From contig JAQFVV010006726.1 in NCBI GenBank assembly GCA_028023455.1, positions 310,001-374,000 on the forward strand: 64,000 bases of DNA, written 5' to 3'. Numbering within the stretch: the first letter of the stretch is position 1; the number at the start of each line of letters is the position of its first letter. Positions 47,679-59,603 of this stretch are shown here, in pieces. Made by a program: the position numbers and the translations under genes. The notes under the pieces are model-generated. The model saw nothing but the letters and a program-made list of their open reading frames with translations, did not search any database and was not told where the DNA came from. The DNA comes from Epiperipatus broadwayi. Its lineage: Eukaryota > Onychophora > Udeonychophora > Euonychophora > Peripatidae.

Positions 47679-50600
47679 GATATAATAATGAAAGAAGTTG
47701 AAAGTAATAACACTCCTTAATTGACTAAAGTATATTATATCATGTTCCCTATTATATTAATCAGTTTTTAAAAATCACCGTCATAAAAATGAAAAAGGTT
47801 TTGTTTAATTTTTTTTTTCAGATGCCTGTTTGTGGATGACATTTCTTCTTGTTTTTTAGATAGAACTCTACGAGTAGACCTTTGATGGAGATCTATCTAG
47901 TTTCAAATAATGGCAAAATGTTTATTTAAATGAATCAAGCATCCTGACTAAAATAGCTAAACCAATAAATAAATCACATTTTCTTCTTGACACTTTTTTC
48001 ACATCCACCCAGCAACAAATACCAGCTTTACAATACTTTTTTTTATCTTTGAGTCTCTAGTAACCATTCATCTATGTATGGAAATTTTGTCTACTCAATA
48101 AAAAATTTTAAAGTACTTTTGCTGAAGAGATTATAATAATAGTCCATAATAATTACTGCAATCTTCTCTAACTTTTTTATATTTAAAAACGAAAAATATA
48201 GCAGCATCTTTACTATCAGGTAACACAACTTTATGAATACATATTTTTTATTTTTCAATAACCCCCGTTTTTTCAAATTTTCCCTTTTTTACCCAAATGT
48301 AAATAAGTATATAAAATGGGTATATCAATAAAGATCATCATCTCAATTCTTTCATATTTTTAAAGATGAATCAATATACATCTTTCATCTATTCAAAATA
48401 TCATTATCCTCATATAAGATAGATTTGTAATCATGTGAATATGAGCTTTCAGTGCATCAAAAAAGATTTGAAATGAGCATTTTAAACCTCTATTATTTTT
48501 ATGCCTTCTTATCAGTTGATAGACGTCTAACTTTAAATTTTGGTTTATATTTAATTTGTTATGCAGCCAAGCAAAAAATGATATATTCTTTTTTCCAATG
48601 AATCCAGGAAACCAATTTTTGTTTGTATCTATAAGATAATACTTAAGATAATTTTATGTTTCATAAATATGACAATCCTGAAAGTTTGATTGTTGTTAAA
48701 ATTTATTACATATAATAAGTACTTATAAAGAATAAGTATTATTTTTCATATGTGTGCAATAGGAATGAGATCTATTTTTTAATGCTGCTATTATTTTAAT
48801 TTTACATATGCTAATTTATGAATCAAACCAATAACGTATACTTGCAAGTGCTTGTGTAAATGATCTCTTGTATTCTGATTCCTAACTGAAATCTATTTTG
48901 TTAAGACACTAATTTCAGTGTAAGTGCATCCATGTTTCTCTAAAGTTATTTTTCTACCTAAATATGTTTTTGAAAGTTACTGCATAATAACAGACCATTT
49001 AAATTTGCAGCATTATAACTTTCCAACAAATTTTTGTGGAAATCTACTATTTGGATGAAAACGTGTTAATGTCACCAAAAATAAATATTCAGTCCTTTTA
49101 CTGCTATTGCTGTAATAATTTCAGTTAAAAATAAAAATTATGGTTCCTTGGATGATAAACATTATTTTAATTAGCACTTCTATTGTAGTGCAAGTTAAGA
49201 TTTAATATCATTAGCATTTATTTGATAAAATAAGGAATTTTCAGAAGGGAACATACTAAATTAGTCTTTACAGCTAATAAGATTATGCATTCTCCTTTCA
49301 GTGACTGTTATGACCTTCTTAAAAATACCAATCTACCTGTTCTATTAAGCTTTTTTTTTCTAAAAGATGACTTTTATGCAAAGTTGGTTATTTTAATTTT
49401 AATTCTTGACTATTTTCTAACCACAAGAGCTGTCATTTATTCAGTTTTCAAGAGTTTGAATTATGTAATCATTTCAAATTCTATGTACTTAATTAAGATA
49501 AAAGTTAGACTTATAAAACATATCTTTAGTATTGTCATCTCCTCTTATGATTACAATGACGTGAAATTATTTATATTGGTTTAATGAGTAATATGAAAGA
49601 CATGGCATTCTAGACAGACTCTGTGAAACAGACTATTTTTTGATATTTTATATCTCTTTCACTTCTGTCATAAGCAAGAAACCCCTAAAAAGAATTGTCT
49701 AAACATACAATCTTTGCAAACTGAAATTTCCATCTTAAATCTAATTCCAATCTAATTAATTACTGAACTGCCCCGAGTTATGATCACAACTAAGAACTTT
49801 TAACCTACTAAGCTTTTCTCCATTAAAGTGTTTTTTTTTTAATTTTGAAGGGATAGAAGTAAAATCAATACAGAAGGACTTGGAAATTAGGAATGCAGTG
49901 TGTATAGCTAGAAGTAGTAAAATTATCTACATAACCACACACTACCATTGTCACATACAATGTAGAGATATGATTAATAATAATATCATTACTCCATAAT
50001 ATCTTGCATTAATGAATAAGGTAAAAACATCTAATTATGTTCCACATTAATGCTGTTAATCACATAAAAACATGAACACACAAAACTACAGTTATAGATG
50101 AGAATGATGATGAATATATAAAATGATTATATTTTCATGCTTTGTTTCCAATCCTTCAGGACCAATCACAAAGCAATATTTAATTCTGTATATTATGAAT
50201 GTTAATCAATATAATATTTTAAGCAAAATTGGCATAAAATGTTTTATTTCTTTTGTATATTATACATAAAATTAATCTTCAGGATATTTTTAATACATTT
50301 CAAGTAAAATATTATATTTTTAAAATGCTTACAAGTACATACATATATGCTAAGATGGATTTATCTTATGGCATGCAACATAACATGTATAAATACATTT
50401 AAAACATAAAAGATAAAGTAGAAATGAGTCGGATATATTTTTGTATGTAATTATTTAAAATAAAATGTGGAATTGCTTAAATATTGATTAAGCAATAATA
50501 TTTTTTTCTATTTTTAAATTATTAAAAATTATTTGAAATTAATGCATTTTTTTTCTTATTGTGACAAAAATCTGAATTTTTAATATAACAGAATAAAGTG

Positions 50601-51041
50601 TATTTTTGTCTAAGTAAGACTATTTTTTTGTAATACAGAATAATTATATAGATAATTCTATAAATCTATAATATGTTTTTACTCAAAGTATTAAACGACT
50701 TTTAAAGAATAAAGAAATTTTTAAACTTATTTTTAATTTTAATGAATGCAAATTAAGAAAGAACTGTAACAAGTTACTTATGAAATTTTTTTAATCAAAA
50801 ATAAAAATCATATTGTTAACCCATATGTTTTTATATTTCCATTGTGTTTTGGTATAAATACTAGGTTCATTTTGACAAAGTAGTTTTTGTAGAAAATGTA
50901 GAAAGTCATGTCAATGAAGGACAAATGCTGCTAGATTCCATGTTGGTCAAGTTTGAATTTATCAAAACTGAGTAAGTTGAGAACTTTAGGATTTATCTTA
51001 TATATAAGACATGACACACTGGCAACCCTTTTAGAAACAGG
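47679..51041. other. AT-rich stretch, no gene recognised
   Basis: Anonymous apart from a short match at 47822-47870 that reads ACLFVDDISSCFLDR on the plus strand. It resembles a LINE F.DD box but has no supporting motifs around it. The 99-codon frame at 49285-49584 is hydrophobic and low in complexity, with no recognisable domain. Confidence 0.5.
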
Positions 51042-51779
51042 TTATAGTAAAACAATATAGGTAATGTCAACACCTAAACCGCAAAGCTATTATTTACTTT
51101 TATACTTAAATTTCTCTGCTGAGTGCTTTCAAGAGATGTGCTCTCATATTAATAGCTCTGAGTAAAGTAACTCTCTATAATTATATGCAATTTTTAATAG
51201 ATAGTTCCAATTAAGTTTTCGACCTCTCTGCCCAGTTCCAATAGATTAATTAACAACACAAAAGATAACCTAACACTGGTCAACACCACAGGCTGTATAC
51301 AATATTGCATGCAAACACACAAATTGTATATCCTCATATTATGGGAAAACTAAGGCAGCACTGGATAACAGATCTCTACAACACAGACATTTATACACCA
51401 AGGCACAGTTAAATCCATCACTCTATTTCATCTTTGCACTACATAAAAAACTCACAGGACACCAGTGCAAAACACAAGAGATCAACCTGGTCTGCAAAGA
51501 GAAACATAATGTAAAAATAAAAGTGAAGGGGGCTTGCTTTATTGCTATGGATTGCATCCCTATCAATCGTAAAGACACATGTTTCTCAATATCAAAGAAA
51601 TTGAGCAATTATCCTTTGACCTTGCATAATTTGCATATAATTACAGAGAGTTACTTCACTCAGAGCTATGAATATAAGAGCATTCCTCTTAAAAGTGTGC
51701 AGCAGAGAAATTTAACTATAAAATGAAACAGTAGTTTAGCAGTTTAGGTGTTGACAGCATCTATATTGTTTTACTATAA
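51042..51779. mobile_element. Non-autonomous element with 149 bp inverted termini
   Basis: Arms 51042-51190 and 51631-51779 are reverse complements with scattered mismatches. They begin TTATAGTAAAACAATATAG and end with its near complement, and also share GGTAATGTCAACACCTAAAC and ATTATATGCAA. The ~440 bp centre is less AT-rich and has only 60-70 codon frames on both strands (51423-51608, 51523-51726) without known motifs. The form fits a DNA-transposon derivative. No clear target duplication was found and the superfamily is unknown. Confidence 0.65.
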
Positions 51780-54423
51780 TTTTGGCATGCAAAGTTTTCG
51801 AAACAAGTTCATAGAAACAACTTACTAATTTTGAAATTCCAATGGTATTTGTTTTATTCATATCAAAGAATTGACATTTTTATAAAAGAACAGAAACACA
51901 GATCAGTATATATGTATTGCCCACGCATAAAACTTATTTTACTTAATTACGAAAGCACAGACAAAAATCTACTATTGAAAAAATACATATGTGTCATGAC
52001 GTTGTTTGAAAATAATGATAAGAAAAAAAATATATTCCAGTGGAGTTATTTTACTTCAATTTGTTAAAAAGAAAAATTTCTTATAGTGACAGAATATAAA
52101 TAACTTTTGAATAAAATCAGAGCATCTGGCTAAGAGTGTGTTTGTTAAAGTTTGAAAAGTGAGAATAGATGTAAAAAAAACCAAAAGAATTTTCAAGCCA
52201 ACGTTTAAGGAAGTTAAGTAATGTTTTTTTTTTATTTTTAAAAAAAACTTTTGTTTATAATTTAAGAATTTGCAAGATAAAGACACCGTTTGTTCCATCA
52301 AGATGCAAAATAAAATATTCTGTGATAAATACATGCTAAAATGAATTTAATTATATTTTAAAGATAACCTTCAAATGGACAAGCCTTCGACTTTAACCCC
52401 CCCCCCCCATCCGATTTCTTTGAAGACCAGAAAAATGTCATTTTTTACCAAAAGAATCCATGCAAAAACTAAATAAGATACCAAATTCGTGTCATTCTGG
52501 AATACATGGAATATCTAGATTTGTATTTGTTCATCTAAATCATTTTACTCCAAATATATTTGAACTTAGCAAACTTCTTAACAAAATATGTACAGAATCC
52601 AAGGCCTTTATCCAATGTTCCATTTCTAAAGAAATGAAAGATTGATTAAACTAGGAAATCTTATACCAATATTCATGTGTCTACTATAAATAAAGGTGCC
52701 AAAATCATTCATCAAAAAATAGAATAGAGCCATATGTTTTTCCATAAATTTCAAACATGCAATTTGCAAAAAACGGTTCAAGTAATTAACAAATTTTATA
52801 TACAAAACAACAGTAGATCCTGAAAGATGCAACAAAAATATAGCCAGATTATAATTCAACTAGATATTTAATCAAATGTGACAAAATTCCAACTTCAAAT
52901 CATTGATATAAATTCTCACAAATCTTTTACTAAACAGCCATATAATATGAACACTGAATTGAAATGTATATTGATTCTATAGTTTAAATTATGGAAAAAA
53001 TTATCAAGAATATACTGTATGTGATTAACCTTAAATGAACCTTTCATGTATAATCTTTATTGATAATATCTCAGTATTTTTTACAATCCAAGAAGCAAAT
53101 ACCACACCTTCATCAAATACTCTCAAAATATACTGATGAATATAAACTTGTTTTTAATATTGAAAAATCACATGAATAGCAAAGCCTTTACTAATGACAT
53201 TTATTTACTATACAGAAAATGTCTTTGGGCTAAATATATAGCTGCCATCTCAATTAAACACAAAATTCACTGGTTCACAATGAAACAGGACTACATAATA
53301 TTTACACATTAAGAATACAAAAAAAACAGATTTAACATAAATTTATCATGTATTAAAACTTTCCAGAATTTAGAGATTACCTGTGAAATTATACCTACTG
53401 ATCAACAATCCTCAAATGCAATCTATTGAAAACAACTTTTAAATCTTTTAATTAGTCAAAACATTTGCTTTTTTCCTGAAAATAAATATAAATACTAAGA
53501 AGCTCATTCATTGCTCTCCTTGCTTTCCCATTATAAAGCAAAACTCATATTAAACTTCACCAACAGACAACTATGCCACAAATTTAAATTATGGTCACTA
53601 GAACTAAAATATTTTTGTCTTCTTAATAAAACTAAATTTACAATCTCTGCTTACATGACATTTCTACAGACACTAAAGAGGACACATAACCATGTATAAT
53701 ATTTAAATGATAAATGGTGATGTTTTAAGCTTTATCTGGTATTTAACTGTTGATGTTGTAATATCAGAGTAATATGATTATAGCAATTTTGTTATAAATC
53801 TTCATAAGTATTGTTTATAAGACAGATATAAAACAGATATAAACATGAAATATAAAATTACCACTTGAGATATTAGATAAGATGAAAATAAATATTTTTT
53901 TTATTTGATGCAGTATGCAGCAAAGAATGGTTTATACACATTCAACTTAATATTCTAAATCGTAAATGAAAATTAGTGCAAGAACAGATATGTAGTCATA
54001 TTAAATAGGATAAAGGATATAAGTTATATGCTGTATTTTTATTATATTGTTGAGTAATAAAACCATAAGAAAATTGAGTGTAAGGCAAAGAGAGAGATCA
54101 AATGGTGAATATCATAAAATAAACACAGATAAAATGTAATAAATCATAATATTAAAAGGAAATTATTTTAGTTGAGAATAAAAGATCAATCCATATTTTT
54201 ACATTTTTTTCTCATCACAATCTATAAAGGGTAATGACTGAAAAAAAATATTGATTATTTCATTTACACATTATTTTGTAATATAAGGACAATATTAAAT
54301 ACCACACAATATTTTATTGTTAAAAGAGGCAAAACCCACTATATGTATTGCCACACACAGCAAGATAGAGTAATCAATGGATCCAAAAGACTTGTGCATA
54401 AAATCCCCATCTAGTGCCTACTC
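51780..54423. other. AT-rich stretch, no gene recognised
   Basis: Anonymous DNA with a C11 run near 52399-52409 and numerous short low-complexity frames on both strands. None resembles a known protein. Confidence 0.55.
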
Positions 54424-54482
54424 ATCCAATATCCCTAGACTAGTTTCTGGCTTGTGGACTTCATCAGTGAGGAGCCTTGGAT
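54424..54482 (-). ncRNA. Hammerhead-like ribozyme motif, isolated
   Basis: On the minus strand: outer helix I ATCCAA (pairs with TTGGAT), inner CTCCTCA, perfect core CTGATGA, a 13-base segment in place of stem II, GAAAC, a 2-base loop, GTC, TAGGG (partial pairing with CTCCTCA) and TTGGAT. All conserved core positions of a type I hammerhead are present in order, with the NUH site GUC and a very short helix III. Stem II (AGTCCACAAGCCA) does not pair well, so activity is doubtful. Confidence 0.45.
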
Positions 54483-55548
54483 CTGAGAGGACTGCACCTA
54501 GATCTTAGGACCTAGATGTATTGTATTAGAAATAAATTTTATTTTAATTAGCTCAGTGTAACTCCAGAGAAATATAAATGTTTAAATTTTTGCATATACT
54601 ATTATATTATATTATTGTATAATTTATGTTGTTTTATGTTAATTCATTTATTAATTCGATTTAATTATTGAAAATTTGTAAACATGATTTTATTAAAATT
54701 AATGTTTTAAAATTTACATTAAGTATCTAGAGTTGCATTTATTTTGTGGAAACCAACATTGCTACACCATCATAAGAGAGTATGAATTGTAATACACATA
54801 GATTAAAACATATGATTTGAAATTTGGAGAAGAAATTAGTTTAGTACAAGATATTGTATAACTATTATCTGGGAAAATATTTCTTAAATGGGATCTTAAA
54901 TTATTGCAAACTGACTTGATCACATCATTCAGTGATAAAATATATTGCAAATTTAGTAAAATATGTTTATTTTTAAGAAATTAGATCAGGAATTAGTTTG
55001 TATTTAAAGTTCCAAATTATGATCACAATTTAAATAACAATAGTGATTTATTATTCAATAGGAGAAAACAATAATATGAAATAGTAATATAATTTTAATT
55101 ATAGATTAAAGTTTAAGTCTTTTCTGAAATGATACACTACTTATAGAGTTAAGTAAAATCCATATTGATAGTATAAGTAGCTAATTGAAATCAATGATAT
55201 TCCTGAGATCTCCTTAATATAATAATATTATGTTTTTTTTCTTAATGATAATTCTATAAAAAATAACAATAGTAAAAGGTCAATATAGAATCAAATGATA
55301 ATATAACATATTACTTAGGTTGACTTAAATTTAATAATTACAGATGTTTTATTATATTCATTTAAGTATTATTAGTAGTCATGAGAATATTCAGGTACTT
55401 AATAAAGAGGAATATCGTGATATACTTATGTCATTGAATGAATTCTTCTGTATTTATTTAATTTAAATGGGCATGTAATCTTGTTAATAGGATCAGTGGC
55501 TCTCATAATTTCTAATAAATTAAATGTGATTTAGAAAAAATAAGAGTA
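54483..55548. other. No gene recognised
   Basis: AT-rich. The ~190 bp around the hammerhead motif (54330-54520) is less AT-rich than its surroundings and may be a fragment of the element that carried it. Confidence 0.5.
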
Positions 55549-55825
55549 TTAACTCTTCGCCTGCCTGACTTGTGTAAACATGAGGAGATTTGATGTCACT
55601 CTAAATCAGACCCTTTTTGTACTACATATGAGAATATGTAGTCGTTGTAAACAAGGAAAAAAGTTCTGTAAGATGCTGCCCTCTCTTGAATTATTTTACA
55701 AGTAAAAAAATCAATAAAAATGCCCAAATGTGTCAAACAATATCAAAGCACTGCCTTCTCTTGAATCTTATTGGCTGTTTAAATTTTGACAACAAAGAAA
55801 ATGGCTGCCAAAAAGTAAAGAGTTA
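55549..55825. mobile_element. Possible piggyBac-type MITE
   Basis: The left end TTAACTCTTCGCCTGCC resembles piggyBac-family termini (TTAA then CYCTTTGCC). The right end, read on the other strand, is GTAACTCTTTACTTTTTGGC. The ends are only partly complementary and the right side has TTAC in place of TTAA. Inside, CTGCC(C/T)TCTCTTGAAT occurs twice. Non-coding. Confidence 0.3.
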
Positions 55826-57370
55826 CGATCGTTTTTTGTTTTATTTTGAAAATGATAAACGAATGTTTTAGATAATTTTAACAGTATTTTTTGATGAATT
55901 ATAAACAATTTTGAGAAAATAGCGCTAAAAATAAAATTATTTTAGAAAAATAGTTAAGATTTTAGCAAGAATTATTTATTTATTGCAAAGTGGGAAGAAA
56001 TCATGATGTGGCAAATCTTTTTGATTGGCGATTGGTGTTCCTTTTAATTTCAGCTGCTATCGAATATTTTTCAAATTATAAATCAAAATTTATTTTTGAA
56101 AAAACTTTCGTTCACTTTCATAATCTGAAAAATTATTAATATACTTTTTACAAACAAAACTAAAGTGATTATAATATTAAAAAGTGTATATATTTTGACA
56201 ATTGACTTCGTTAAAGTTTGTGAATTGGCCAATTAAATGTTTTGATTTTTACCTTCACATGACAATAATATAATTAGCAGTTTAAAGGTTAAATTGTATC
56301 TATATAAAGTTATATTGTAGCCCAATTAAGGGAGTTGTCATATTTTTAGGGGTCATTTTTCTATTGGCAGGGTACAATGTATATATTAAACAAATGATCA
56401 AACCTCTAAAAGTACATTCAAAAAATTTATTTGATTTCTTTAAATACACCTAAAATTATATATTGTGATCAAAACATAACACTATTTTATTATTCCACTG
56501 TCAGAAAGGATTAGATTTTTTTCAGAAACAACTAAAAAAAAAAAATATTTGATATTTGTTTTTATAATGTGAATGAACAAATATCAATATCTGATAAATC
56601 TATCAATTTATGCTTTAAAAGTTTAAAACTTTTTATTAATTTTTACAGAATTGCAATATTTTCTAACAATCTATCACAACTGTTTGTTTTGTTGTTTTTT
56701 GCAATGTGACTTATTCAAAAATATAATGTTCTATTTTTGATCAAAGTATGCGATTGCCAAGGGACAATAAGGCAGGATTTAAAAGTGATTGCTGAATAAT
56801 AATATATTCTGACTTCTGTAGAATTATTATGAAATTCAAATATTATGAATATATATATATAATTATTATATAAATTCAAATATTATGAATATATATATAT
56901 AATTATTGATACTTTAAAAAAAGTTAATGATTGTTCTTACTAGGAGTTGTATTGATAATCATACAAATTGCTTAGGTGAAAAAATTAGAATAGTTAATTA
57001 ATGTTTAATTATAGAATGGGAGCTATATCTAATTTTCCTGTTTTTTTTTTTCTTTTTTTCATATGTTGTTATTTTGTTCAATCAATGCTATGATGTTCTA
57101 TAGATTGTTTCAATTGTTTATTATTATTTTATTTTCTTCACTATGATTGATTGGCTGTGACATGAATTATAATCGTTTAATCATTAAATTAATTACGTTA
57201 TTAAATCAAAAACATATTTTAAAATCTACATTAAAAAAAAATACGAAAAATTTAATAATGTGAAGAATAGTTAAAATGCGTGTTTAAATCAAACTGAGTG
57301 TGTGTTTGCACGTGCATATTCTGCATAATCTATTTTAATACATTGTACAGACTTACACCTGCATTTATAT
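55826..57370. other. AT-rich stretch, no gene recognised
   Basis: Contains a 40 bp tandem duplication (AATTCAAATATTATGAATA and a TA run) at about 56832-56907. Otherwise anonymous. Confidence 0.6.
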
Positions 57371-57595
57371 ATGAAATATATGTGGGATTCGAACTCAGAC
57401 TTTCACACGACCTACAACTCTCAGTGCCATCTTGTATTGCTGACTCACCTGATCACACACATGTTGACATATACTTATTTTGTGCTAAACCAGCAACTCA
57501 TTAAAGTATGAAGATTGGTTATCTTAATATAAAGCTGAGTACTAATTGTATATATGTGTGGAGATGGTAATCTGAACCAACTCATGAGTTTTAAT
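57340..57595 (-). mobile_element. tRNA-derived SINE-like copy, related to the 63 kb palindrome
   Basis: On the minus strand a box A-like TGATCAGGTGAGTCAGCA (57438-57455) precedes a good box B, GTTCGAATCCC (57384-57394), 45-50 bp downstream, as in tRNA-derived SINEs. The same sequence, including CACTCTC-type and GCTAAACCAGCAA segments, forms the outer part of the arms of the palindrome at 62.7-63.4 kb. The part at 57502-57595 (ATTAAAGTATGAAGATTGG...GTGTGGAGATGGTAATCTG) matches the middle of its right arm. A 68-codon plus frame across it is not a gene. Confidence 0.55.
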
Positions 57596-58146
57596 ATTAA
57601 TATACAATTAAGTAAGTATTTTACTTATATAATAATTATTTTAATTAAATAAGAACATCAGTAATATATATATAATAACAACAACGTATTTTGACAATTC
57701 TATTTGAAGTAGTTTTCGACTTATTTTAACAGATTTAAAAATATTTTCTTATATATATATAATAAAGAAGCTTATGTATTTTAACTTTGTAAATAATATG
57801 CAAAATTAGCCACGATGGCAGCTCTTTTTTTTTTTTAAAGTATCTTATTTTTGTTAAACAAATGTTGTCAAAGTGTCAGCTCTTTTTAATTTGGCAGTTT
57901 GTTTTCATAGATTAAAGCTTTACATATCAGTAATGGATTTTCTAACTTTAGCTACATTATTTAAATTTTCATTAAGTGTTCAGAAGCTACTGATTTTATT
58001 TCATTATCTTTTAAAAAAATATATACTGTAATTTATACTACGTGATTTAGCTAAAGATTTCACAATAGATAATGATAAACTTTTAGACAAGCTCGTCTAA
58101 AAGCATAAAAATGATAATGCATAAAAAATATTAAAAATAACTATTT
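57596..58146. other. AT-rich stretch, no gene recognised
   Basis: Short (TA)n tracts and A/T homopolymers only. Confidence 0.6.
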
Positions 58147-58272
58147 AAAATGTATATATTAGTCTTGCATTGATGGTCGAGAGGTCAGCGCGACTGCCTT
58201 TCAAGCAGATGCCTGGGTTGCGGGTTCGCGTCCGGGCCAATGCTATGACACCTGAAAAAAATGTATATATTA
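58147..58272 (+). repeat. 15 bp target-site duplication around a SINE
   Basis: AAAATGTATATATTA at 58147-58161 and 58258-58272, perfect, bracketing the SINE at 58162-58257. The second copy overlaps the A tail. Confidence 0.85.
58162..58257 (+). mobile_element. Young tRNA-derived SINE
   Basis: A 96 bp element with a strong tRNA-like head (58167-58243). GCATTG at the 5' end pairs with CAATGC at the 3' end, as in an acceptor stem. Box A is TGGTCGAGAGG, box B GGTTCGCGTCC, and CTGC-CTTTCAA-GCAG forms an anticodon-like arm. The tail TATGACACCTG plus A's matches the SINE at 12.5 kb. The exact 15 bp duplication and intact boxes suggest a recent insertion by LINE machinery. A functional tRNA is unlikely because of poor T-arm pairing and the A tail. 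Confidence 0.75.
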
Positions 58273-59603
58273 AACAATACTGATTTTTAATATTTTGAAA
58301 ACAAATTATACTGAGAACATTTTCTATCAAATAGGTCCTCCAAGATATTATATCTTTTTCACTTCTTGAGCAGGTATAGCTAATTTAATTTTTTGGATTA
58401 TCAATTACCTATTTTTTATCGCATCATCTTGCAAAATATAAGATACTTTTCCTTAAACAACATGCTATTGCATTCTCCTTTTTTTTTCTAAGAACATTCA
58501 AAACAAAAATACAATTTTACTTTTTTTTTTCATATATTACTTTAATCTAAGTATCTACCTATTTCTACTTCATAATTTTCCTTCTAAATAATATTATTAA
58601 TGAATATAATTAAATATCTTCTATTATCTCAAGGTTTAACTAATATATAAAGTGATATTTAGCAGCCATATTTTGAATTGTCAATTTTTTAAAAGAACCC
58701 AGTCTTTAGCATATTTATTTAGTCTAACTATCGTCAACCAGAAATAAAAATAGTTTTGAATCTTGCTTGTTTTGCTCAGTTTTTATATGATTTATTTCCA
58801 AGTAGCAAAGATCTATTTTAATTTATAAAAATTGAAACACTTTTATTTGTTCCCAAGTTATTGAATGGTCGTCTAAAAACATTAACACTGAAATCATAAA
58901 ATTTAAATCGTTGGAAATACCCATGCAATCTCATTGAAATTGCTTATAATTTAATTTACAAACCAAGAGTTTATTTATCATATGATCATTTTTTTTGGTA
59001 ACTTAACTATTAAGAAAACTTAATAATCCAGTTCATAAAATTTCCAACAAGAATATAAAATGACCAGTGGTTTTAATAAATCCTTCATAATCTGAGTTTC
59101 ACTGCATTTACATAGATCAAAGTCTAATAAATTCTATGTATGAGAAAATGAGTACAATGGCCAGGGTTATCCAGGTTCTGTTGATGATACTCCAGTCATG
59201 TCTACAAAAATTAAATTCAGCTGGCTTTAATGTTGGATACAAAGAAAGAAATTTGCTTAAACCATGATAACAATTCCTTTTTTTTTTTTGCATTATAATT
59301 CGTTAATTTTAGATTCTTGGTTTAGCAATCAAAAAAAATTTATTTTGAGAAAGATTTTAATGATGAAATTTAAGGGGTTTTAACCCAGGCCATCAAGTTC
59401 CCTCAAACATTTACTCTATCCAACATATGTATTTCATGCTGAACCAGCACGAATCCTCTTTAATTACATCTAGGTTAAATATATAAATTATACTTGTATT
59501 TCAGTATTAATTATTATACATTTTCTGTGAAGAAATATCTCATCTGATATCTGCTGAAAAAGTGTGTGAAAGACAAAAAACTACTATAAAGAAATAGATT
59601 TGA
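58273..59603. other. No gene recognised
   Basis: AT-rich. A stretch at 59378-59470 with GGGGTTTTAACCCAGGCC (its complement resembles a box B) and CATGCTGAACCAGCA, like a segment of the 63 kb palindrome, may be an old SINE fragment. Confidence 0.45.

Noticed and set aside
47822-47960. LFVDDISSCF on the plus strand, like a LINE F.DD box
   Set aside because: No other RT motif in order on either side within reach; a short match in AT-rich DNA can be chance.
49285-49584. 99-codon plus frame with hydrophobic segments
   Set aside because: I/L/F/S-rich composition is what T-rich DNA gives by chance; no family resemblance.
58167-58243. Functional tRNA gene
   Set aside because: Acceptor and anticodon-like arms pair, but the T arm is poor, the element has an A tail, a SINE-specific 3' segment and a target duplication, and a second diverged copy exists at 12.5 kb.
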